32,151 bases of DNA from an uncultured Bacteroidia bacterium (lineage in GTDB: Bacteria > Bacteroidota > Bacteroidia > Bacteroidales > F082): assembly GCA_902769875.1 (NCBI GenBank), contig CACXQV010000026.1, forward strand, positions 1 to 32,151, given 5' to 3'. Made by a program: the position numbers and the translations under genes. The notes under the pieces are model-generated. The model was not told where the DNA came from, made no database searches, and was given only the letters and a program-made list of their open reading frames with translations. The stretch's first letter is position 1. Each line of letters opens with the position of its first letter. Positions 25,814 to 32,151 of the stretch are shown here, one piece after another.

Positions 25814-27157
25814 GCTGTCATTACCCTCCAAAACGAGGGCTTCTACAGCCTACAAGCCATTCTGAGCGCGGCATACACTGCTGTCATTACCCTCCAAAAC
25901 GAGGGCTTCTACAGCCATCTTCTATTTCTATTACTTTGAGGGTATGCTGTCATTACCCTCCAAAACGAGGGCTTCTACAGCTTGAGCGACTTCATCCTCT
26001 GGCATCTTTTGGCTGTCATTACCCTCCAAAACGAGGGCTTCTACAGCATTCGGTGGTAGCCTACCGGCACCATACCAGCTGTCATTACCCTCCAAAACGA
26101 GGGCTTCTACAGCCTACCGACATAATTTTTTTTCATACTTCAGCTGTCATTACCCTCCAAAACGAGGGCTTCTACAGCATTCATCATTAAGTACTTCGGA
26201 TATGACCCGCTGCCATTACCCTCCAAAACGAGGGCTTCTACAGCCTTGTCATAACGGTTGATGGCCTCGCGTGTGCTGTCATTACCCTCCAAAACGAGGG
26301 CTTCTACAGCCAAGTTCTTGGGTCGTACCGATCTTGGAAGGCTGTCATTACCCTCCAAAACGAGGGCTTCTACAGCCTCTGACATGTGTGCAACTGCATA
26401 CAGGAGCTGTCATTACCCTCCAAAACGAGGGCTTCTACAGCTTGCACCACCCTATATTTCAGCACTTTACAGCTGTCATTACCCTCCAAAACGAGGGCTT
26501 CTACAGCTGCAAAATACACTTAGAGAGGCCTTACAGGGCTGTCATTACCCTCCAAAACGAGGGCTTCTACAGCTCTTCGTCGACGAGAGCCACCAAATTG
26601 GTAGCTGTCATTACCCTCCAAAACGAGGGCTTCTACAGCTACAACGGTACCCGCTACATGCGTTGCTACGCTGTCATTACCCTCCAAAACAAGGGCTTCT
26701 ACAGCACGGACGAATCTGGTTATAAATTTTTTTATGCTGTCATTACCCTCCAAAACAAGGGCTTCTACAGCTACTCCTTGGCCAAGGAAAGTTTGTGTTC
26801 GGCTGTCATTACCCTCCAAAACGAGGGCTTCTACAGCTTATCGAACTCAGGTATAAACCAATCGCCAGCTGTAATTACCCTCCAAAACGAGGGCTTCTAC
26901 AGCCAGATACAAATGGATATGAATGGTCATTTTGCTGTCATTACCCTCCAAAACAAGGGCTTCTACAGCTTATCCGGATGGAGTAAATGATTCGGTTTTG
27001 CTGTCATTACCCTCCAAAACAAGGGCTTCTACAGCCAAACTTGCTGCCATAGCGACTTGATAAGAGCTGTCATTACCCTCCAAAACGAGGGCTTCTACAG
27101 CATGACGGATCTGCCTGTCCTTGGTACAGTGCTGTCATTACCCTCCAAAACGAGGGC
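25814..27157 (-). CRISPR. Type VI-B CRISPR array: 20 full repeats, 1 truncated repeat, 20 spacers
   Basis: Full 36-bp repeats start at 25814, 25880, 25946, 26012, 26078, 26143, 26209, 26275, 26341, 26406, 26472, 26538, 26604, 26670, 26736, 26802, 26868, 26934, 27000 and 27066. A 27-bp truncated repeat lies at 27131-27157. Spacers are 30 nt except three of 29 nt (26114, 26377, 27102). Read on the minus strand the repeat begins GCTGTAGAAGCCCTC and ends GAGGGTAATGACAGC: an outer GCTGT/ACAGC stem and an inner CCCTC/GAGGG hairpin with a U-rich loop. The 36/30 geometry and repeat style fit Cas13b, whose crRNA carries the repeat 3' of the spacer. The array follows cas13b on the same strand with no gap or AT-rich leader. 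Variants: CAAGGG for CGAGGG at 26670, 26736, 26934 and 27000, and single changes at 26209 and 26868. Confidence 0.97.
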
Positions 27158-30100
27158 CATATAAATCATTGCATTTCCTCACCATCCATTCCTTTGTCTT
27201 CGAAGCCACATTGGGTATCTTGGGCACACTTCCCCAAAAACCAATCCCTTTCAAATCGACATAGTAGTTGTGCGCAAAGGCATTCCTGATCTTCGTGAGG
27301 CTTTCCCTATCTTTCTCCCCAATCCCAAGGGCCTGCATCAATTGGTTGAAACTGTTCAACTTGCACCGCTTCCCTTTGGCAGAATCATAAAACAGATCCT
27401 CCCTCGCCTTAATGTCGCAATCATCCGCAACCCCCAATTTCATAACTGCGTGGCTTTCAAGGATATAGACTTGGCGAAACACCTCAACGCGGCTTTGTTC
27501 GTATCTGGCCAATTCCGCTTCGATGTCGGCGCGTGCAAACTCGGTTTCGGCTTGCTGCTCCAACAAGGATGCCAAACGCTTGCCGTCGCTGGCAAACTTG
27601 TGGAAATTCCCGTAGTCTTTCATCTTCATGGCCTTTTGGGTGATGGTTTTTGCCGAGCCGTCCTTGAGGCGCACCGTCCACGAGAAGTCGATGGGCAAGC
27701 TGAGCAAGTCGTTGTTCATGGCGTTCTTCAGGAGGAACCTTTGCCGGTTGTCGTTGCCTACCGGCAACGCCAATATTTCGCGTGCCATATAGAAGAGCAA
27801 TATGTCTTGGGTCTTGTATCGCCTGATGGTTTGCTCCATGCGCTTCCTCTCGCTTTTGGCGAGTTTCCCTTCATCCACGACCCTTTCATAATTATAATAA
27901 GGTTGGGAAGCGTCGTTTTCTGCAAAGGTATGGTAGAGGCCGATGAGATAGGCCGTGTTTCCCTTGAGTCCCTTCTCCTGCTTTTCGATTTTTTCCAAGC
28001 CTTCATTCAACGCACCGTTATTCTTGGCCAATTCCTTCATCATGGCAAGAATCCTTTCCGCAAACATGCCCTTGGGAAGCTGGATTGGTTTTTCTGAGTT
28101 CAGTATGATCTCTGAGTCTTTCGCCTTGTTTTTCACCGTCAAATAGCTTTGGGCAAGAGCGGCGGCATCCTGTTGTTTCCAACGCATCCGGTTGTGATGA
28201 AGCGAAGGGAAGGAATCAAGACAGTTCTTGTTTCGGGCAAGTTTCAGCTCCAAACTACTTATATGGGAACTTTCAACATCAAGATAGCGTTGGTAAAGCG
28301 ACTTGACGGAATGCTCTCTGTCGTTCAGCAAACCATTCAACACATCTTTCAAAAACGGATGATGCTGATTGGGGTTTTTCAAGTTGCTTTCAGGAATGAT
28401 ACCGGCAGCCGTGAAGAGTTGTCTCAAATCGCCATAGCTCACCGCGCCTTCCCAATTGCCTACCATGGCCAAGTTGGCCTGAATGGCCGAATACTTCTGT
28501 CCGCTCAGCTTTTCACGGGTTTGGGTCGGCACCCAAATCATGATGTCGCGGGCCAGCCATTGGGCGGCTTGTCCGGTCTTCACGAGTTTGTGGTTTATCC
28601 CCTCGTCAAGACAACGCTTCATTTCCTTTATCTCATTTTTGCGTTCCTCCACAAACGTTTTGACAATTTTCTTCAACTTTTCGTTGCCATCAAAGGAATT
28701 GCCCAAAAGGACGTTTTTCAATCTTTCAGGAATGTCGGACAGTCGGAGTCCGTAATCTTTGTTTAGGGCCTCGGCAAGTTCGTTTTCGTCATCGGGGAAC
28801 ACCTTTCCACGGCTCACATCCCCAAAAAACGACTTCAAGCTGTTGCAATACCTCTTGATGATTTGTTCCGCCGAATCCATTGTTTCATTGCGCAATTTGC
28901 GGCGAAGGTATTCATAGAACAGCAAGGCGGGCAATTCGTATAGGCTCATGGTGCATTGTGGTGGAATCAGCCGTTCCGCTTGGTTGGTTTGGTGCTTGCC
29001 TTCCTCGGCCGGTTTGGGGTTGCCCGGCAAATGGGGAATGAACATTTTCTTATTGGCCAAATCCCCGTAGCTTGGTTTTGTGAAATCCCAGTATTTTGGT
29101 CTGGTGAAATCCCAACGCATACCGATGCTGTGGCTTTCGTCGTCAATCGCATACTGGGGCCGTTGGCGGGTGATGTAGGGCGCTTGGTCGGCTTGGTCGG
29201 CATCTTTTCTCTCCAACCCGTTTTCCTCATACTTTTGCTCAAACAAGGCTCCCCATTTTTCGTTCATTTCCTTCTCGACTTCCCTGATGCGGCCAAAGCC
29301 GTGCATTTCCTTTTGCAGAACGCGAAGGAGATTGCCGGCAATATGGTCGCCATCGTGATTGTAGAAGGCAAAGCGGTATTTTCCGAGCTTCAATTGGAAA
29401 CGGATGTCATCCATCCATTGCATCGTATCGATGTAGCTCAAGGCCATCGTGGCGAAACGGTCATCCCAACGGACCATGGTAGTTTTCGGTATGCTTTTCC
29501 CCTCCGCATCAATCGGAGCATCTTCATTGTCAGGGCTTTCGTTTTCCCATTGCGTGCTCATCACATCCTTGAAGCTGTCGCGGTCGTCTTTTCCGAGTTG
29601 TTCGTAGAGTGGACGAGGGCATTTGCGCAATTCGTTCAGCATATCCAAGGCCAAGGCTTCGTTGCTCATCTCACTGTCGATTCGCGAATGGACCATACGG
29701 ATGCGATTCATGCACATCATTTCCAGAAGCAACAGGGTTTGCTCTTCGTTGCCGTCGAAATAGTTTTTTGCATGTTGGGTGAACCCCGTCCGGTTCAAAA
29801 GGTCGAAAGCCGCTTTCTTGTCGAGAAACAGGCAAAGGAAATAAAGCAAGCCCACATCGGAAAGGCCCTCCTTCCCTTGCTTCATATAAGCGGGGTAGTT
29901 GAAGTCCAATACATATTTTTCTCCTTTGTCATTCTTAATGGATTTGTAAACACGACCCAAGACTTCATTGGAGGAGGCATCGAGCCTTTCCTCTTTCTTG
30001 AAGACTTTCCTGCTTTCCAGGAAAAGGTCTTCCATATATTGTCCCAACTTGGTCTTCAAGTCGTTTTGCTCCTCCACATTGCTTTCAAAAGGCCGATAAT

Positions 30101-30503
30101 GTGTATAGGTGTTGCGAACCATGGCCATGCTTTGGGTGAAACAGGACATGGTTTCCATCAGGTCTTTCAGGCTGACTTCCTTATCCTTGTACATCCGCTT
30201 GAGGAAAGGGAAATGACGGTAAAGCCTTTCCTGAAGCTCGAGTTTCTTGATGTTTTCAAAATCTCGTATGTCTTTGCGATGTGTGTCGTTGAAGGCATCT
30301 GCGATGCTGTTTTCTTCAAACAAAGGTTCTCCCAATGATTGCATGACCGTATTGACAGCCAAAGTCATATTGTGACGCGCAATGTTGGCATACACACCAA
30401 CCACATGACGTTGGCAATCCGTCTGGGTTTCATAGGTTTGCGTATGATCCACTTCCTTCAGCTTGAAGTATTTATTGGTGTTGTCAGTCATAGTATTATT
30501 CAT
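27138..30503 (-). CDS. cas13b: CRISPR-associated RNA-guided RNase Cas13b (type VI-B effector)
   Basis: A 1121-aa single-protein effector that processes its crRNAs and cleaves target and bystander RNA. Both HEPN catalytic motifs are intact and near the termini, as is diagnostic of Cas13b: R130-NTYT-H135 (in AMVRNTYTHYRP) and R1073-NAFA-H1078 (in KIRNAFAHNYY). Length fits the family (about 1,000-1,200). The start ATG at 30503 overlaps the stop of the upstream membrane-protein gene (ATGA), so the two are translationally coupled. The last six residues (GPRFGG) and the TAA (27140-27138) are encoded within the truncated first CRISPR repeat at 27131-27157, an unusual fusion of effector gene and array. 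No separate cas1/cas2 lies nearby. Confidence 0.97.
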   Translation of the reverse strand: MNNTMTDNTNKYFKLKEVDHTQTYETQTDCQRHVVGVYANIARHNMTLAVNTVMQSLGEPLFEENSIADAFNDTHRKDIRDFENIKKLELQERLYRHFPFLKRMYKDKEVSLKDLMETMSCFTQSMAMVRNTYTHYRPFESNVEEQNDLKTKLGQYMEDLFLESRKVFKKEERLDASSNEVLGRVYKSIKNDKGEKYVLDFNYPAYMKQGKEGLSDVGLLYFLCLFLDKKAAFDLLNRTGFTQHAKNYFDGNEEQTLLLLEMMCMNRIRMVHSRIDSEMSNEALALDMLNELRKCPRPLYEQLGKDDRDSFKDVMSTQWENESPDNEDAPIDAEGKSIPKTTMVRWDDRFATMALSYIDTMQWMDDIRFQLKLGKYRFAFYNHDGDHIAGNLLRVLQKEMHGFGRIREVEKEMNEKWGALFEQKYEENGLERKDADQADQAPYITRQRPQYAIDDESHSIGMRWDFTRPKYWDFTKPSYGDLANKKMFIPHLPGNPKPAEEGKHQTNQAERLIPPQCTMSLYELPALLFYEYLRRKLRNETMDSAEQIIKRYCNSLKSFFGDVSRGKVFPDDENELAEALNKDYGLRLSDIPERLKNVLLGNSFDGNEKLKKIVKTFVEERKNEIKEMKRCLDEGINHKLVKTGQAAQWLARDIMIWVPTQTREKLSGQKYSAIQANLAMVGNWEGAVSYGDLRQLFTAAGIIPESNLKNPNQHHPFLKDVLNGLLNDREHSVKSLYQRYLDVESSHISSLELKLARNKNCLDSFPSLHHNRMRWKQQDAAALAQSYLTVKNKAKDSEIILNSEKPIQLPKGMFAERILAMMKELAKNNGALNEGLEKIEKQEKGLKGNTAYLIGLYHTFAENDASQPYYNYERVVDEGKLAKSERKRMEQTIRRYKTQDILLFYMAREILALPVGNDNRQRFLLKNAMNNDLLSLPIDFSWTVRLKDGSAKTITQKAMKMKDYGNFHKFASDGKRLASLLEQQAETEFARADIEAELARYEQSRVEVFRQVYILESHAVMKLGVADDCDIKAREDLFYDSAKGKRCKLNSFNQLMQALGIGEKDRESLTKIRNAFAHNYYVDLKGIGFWGSVPKIPNVASKTKEWMVRKCNDLYGPRFGG

Positions 30504-32026
30504 TTTTCATCATTTTTTGTTTTCTTGCTTTTATTGCTTATTCTGGGGTATATCATCACAATGAACAAGATGGCAGCCACCACGGCACCTGCCCCGAAGC
30601 TCCACCGCATAGGATGGGACACGCGCGTTTCTATGATGTCGTGTACCACGGGAATTGTTGTCAAAACGGTAAGGAACGAAATCACATAATTCGTAATGTT
30701 GAGGCTTTTTTCGGTCGCTTCCTTGAACTGGGCTTGCTGGGCTTCGGATTCTTTCATGAATTTATCCATGTTCCGCTCCGTGGTGAGTTTCAGCAAGCCA
30801 ACCTTGCCGTCAATTTCGTTGAACGCTTCGATGACATTCAGGTGCTTGCAGCAATGTTGATAGAACTGGCTGTAATGCGAATAGAAGGACACGTCGGTAT
30901 AGTAACAATTCACTTTCAGCCTGCAAATCAACTCGATCAGTTCCCAAAGTTCCTCGTCGTCTTGTTTCCCGGAATACTCCAACATGTTGAGTTGGTTCTC
31001 AATGTTAAACAAAGTGTATCGCTGCAAAAGAGCCAACATATAGACGACAAAATAGGTGCGTCCGAAACTACTTTGGAATTCTTTGACAAACGGACTGTTG
31101 CCCCACGCCATTGCCGCCGTCCCTTCCATCGAAACCGAGAAACACACATTCCCATAAACCTGTATCACACCATCCTCGCGTTCCAATTGTTCGAATGGGA
31201 GCATTAGGTCATCGCCGACACCTCGCGACAAACGCAAAAGTTCGGGAACGACATCTTCCCGTTTGGTTTCACCAACGTTTTCTTCCTTAAAGCAATAGGT
31301 GAAAAGGTGCATCCGGTCATTATTGAAGTAGTGTATCGCCCTTTCTTCTGCTTTCTTGCCAAAAGTCGCCAACACGCCATCAGCGAAACCTTTAAGGGTC
31401 CAAAGCACATATTCTTCCCGCTGCCACGTCTTACGTCGGTCCGATTTCCAGAAATCATCACTCCCAATCAAGGACTGCAAAATATCCTTATCCGATTTGG
31501 CTTGATTCTCAGGCCTCAAGCAAACACATTGGTATTCATCCAAATCACGCTGTTTGCACAGACAACCGTTCAACGCCTTTAATGCTCCTATGGTGATGTT
31601 TTCCACCTTGATACAAAACGACAAAACACCGATTTTCGCCGTTGGGGCAACAAACAGCAGGGGTGCAAAATTGCCCTTATTACACAAGACAAAAGGAATT
31701 CCTGACATTTCAGGTTGACTCTTTTTCAACACTGCAACACTCGTTTTGCCCAACACTCTCTCCATGAAAAGTGTTTTTGCATCTTTGGGATTGAAACTTG
31801 ACGGGACAAACCTATAAATGTCCAAACGCGATTTCTTGGTTTCCCCATGTTGCCTGAACAAGTCCATGATATAGGGGAACAAGACGTCTCCTTTGTAAAG
31901 TTCTTCTTCATTAGGTTTCCATCGGTCCAATTTGGATTCAAGATGGGTTTTCCATTGGTCGGTTTCAAAAGAAAACGGAAGCATGAAAAAGGTGTATGCC
32001 TCTGTTATTGTCTGAGAATTATCCAT
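30500..32026 (-). CDS. Cas13b-associated membrane protein with CorA-like C-terminal architecture (unrecognised family)
   Basis: A 508-aa protein from ATG 32026 (MDNSQTITEAYTFFMLPFSF). An upstream in-frame TTG (32047) would overlap the -7 box and is rejected. The N-terminal 400 or so residues look soluble and mixed alpha/beta, with no motif I recognise. A long charged helix (NMDKFMKESEAQQAQFKEAT) then leads into two membrane spans: NYVISFLTVLTTIPVVHDII (about 446-465) and WSFGAGAVVAAILFIVMIYP (about 475-494), separated by a short loop and ending in a lysine-rich tail. That is the layout of CorA-type channels, but the GMN signature is absent. Known VI-B accessory proteins Csx27 and Csx28 are about 200 aa, so this is neither. 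It overlaps cas13b by 4 bases and is the first gene of its operon. A membrane effector or regulator of Cas13b is inferred. Confidence 0.75.
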   Translation of the reverse strand: MDNSQTITEAYTFFMLPFSFETDQWKTHLESKLDRWKPNEEELYKGDVLFPYIMDLFRQHGETKKSRLDIYRFVPSSFNPKDAKTLFMERVLGKTSVAVLKKSQPEMSGIPFVLCNKGNFAPLLFVAPTAKIGVLSFCIKVENITIGALKALNGCLCKQRDLDEYQCVCLRPENQAKSDKDILQSLIGSDDFWKSDRRKTWQREEYVLWTLKGFADGVLATFGKKAEERAIHYFNNDRMHLFTYCFKEENVGETKREDVVPELLRLSRGVGDDLMLPFEQLEREDGVIQVYGNVCFSVSMEGTAAMAWGNSPFVKEFQSSFGRTYFVVYMLALLQRYTLFNIENQLNMLEYSGKQDDEELWELIELICRLKVNCYYTDVSFYSHYSQFYQHCCKHLNVIEAFNEIDGKVGLLKLTTERNMDKFMKESEAQQAQFKEATEKSLNITNYVISFLTVLTTIPVVHDIIETRVSHPMRWSFGAGAVVAAILFIVMIYPRISNKSKKTKNDEK

Positions 32027-32044
32027 AAACAATTGATTTTGGTG

Positions 32045-32052
32045 CAAAAATA
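32045..32052 (-). promoter_or_regulatory. -7 box of the membrane protein-cas13b-CRISPR operon
   Basis: TATTTTTG on the minus strand, 18 bases before ATG 32026. The -33 TTTG is not obvious. No other promoter was recognised between here and the array, so array transcripts may start here. Confidence 0.55.
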
Positions 32053-32151
32053 TGAGTCCACTTTAAAAAGTAAGGCAGGGTTAATTTGTTTGAGATTGTT
32101 TCATAATAATCTCTGATTTAGTAACGATTAAAAAATATGGTGTAACAATAA

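Noticed and set aside
25708-26990. Long open frames through the CRISPR array on both strands (repeated CHYPPKRGLLQ, AVITLQNEGFYS or VEALVLEGNDS peptides)
   Set aside because: The repeat-spacer unit is 66 bp, a multiple of three, so frames stay open by periodicity. The peptides are translations of the repeat, not genes.
25814-27157. tracrRNA or an anti-repeat RNA gene
   Set aside because: Type VI-B needs none, and I found no anti-repeat outside the array other than the decayed repeats at its end.
27158-27300. Leader or promoter for the array within the 3' end of cas13b
   Set aside because: No TAnnTTTG box is seen on the minus strand there, and the sequence is coding up to the truncated repeat.
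30500-32026. Csx27 or Csx28
   Set aside because: The protein is more than twice the length of either and has its membrane spans only at the C-terminus.
32027-32047. TTG start seven codons upstream in the Cas13b-associated membrane protein
   Set aside because: It overlaps the -7 box, so it would lie upstream of the predicted transcript start.

Overview
The window looks like a Bacteroidales chromosome (Prevotella/Bacteroides-like). Evidence: several genes are preceded by the Bacteroidetes -7 box TAnnTTTG, in places with a -33 TTTG; the core proteins (ClpB, TrkH, YidC, a long-form GAPDH) read as Bacteroidales; DUF3667 and DUF2750 genes are present; and the CRISPR effector is Cas13b, a type VI-B nuclease found mainly in Bacteroidetes. 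I found no tRNA or rRNA genes.

Layout. At the left edge is the start of a probable WYL-type regulator (1-80, minus), then an AAA/DUF4143 ATPase (364-1716, minus) whose promoter carries three 19-bp direct repeats at exact 33-bp spacing, then clpB (minus). Between clpB and trkH lies an accessory region: a broken RhuM/ORF6N-like gene, palindromic repeats, and an AT-rich five-gene operon (14953 down to 5751). The operon encodes a NurA-like nuclease, a HerA-like ATPase with an odd P-loop, an HSP90-type (GHKL) ATPase, a B12/radical-SAM-like enzyme and an 877-aa protein that combines RpoA-CTD-like, sigma-region-4-like and HARE-like helix-turn-helix modules. Next come tandem AlbA_2 (Schlafen-like) ATPase paralogues: two intact, one deletion chimera and one relic. 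A plus-strand DUF3667 membrane protein closes this region. Then follow the housekeeping genes trkH, a DUF2750 gene, yidC and gap, all minus.

The right end is a compact type VI-B CRISPR-Cas13b locus read on the minus strand. A 508-aa membrane protein with a CorA-like C-terminal architecture (32026-30500) overlaps cas13b by ATGA. Cas13b (30503-27138) has both R-x4-H HEPN motifs. The CRISPR array (20 full 36-nt repeats, one truncated repeat, 20 spacers) starts inside the end of cas13b: the last residues and the stop codon are encoded by the truncated first repeat. The far end of the array has decayed and is interleaved with GC-rich palindromes. A strong minus-strand terminator separates it from gap. 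No cas1/cas2 and no csx27- or csx28-sized gene is present.

The two candidates for undescribed biology are (i) Cas13b coupled to a CorA-like-topology membrane protein, with the array fused to the effector's 3' end, and (ii) the five-gene NurA-HerA-HSP90-radical SAM-multi-HTH operon.
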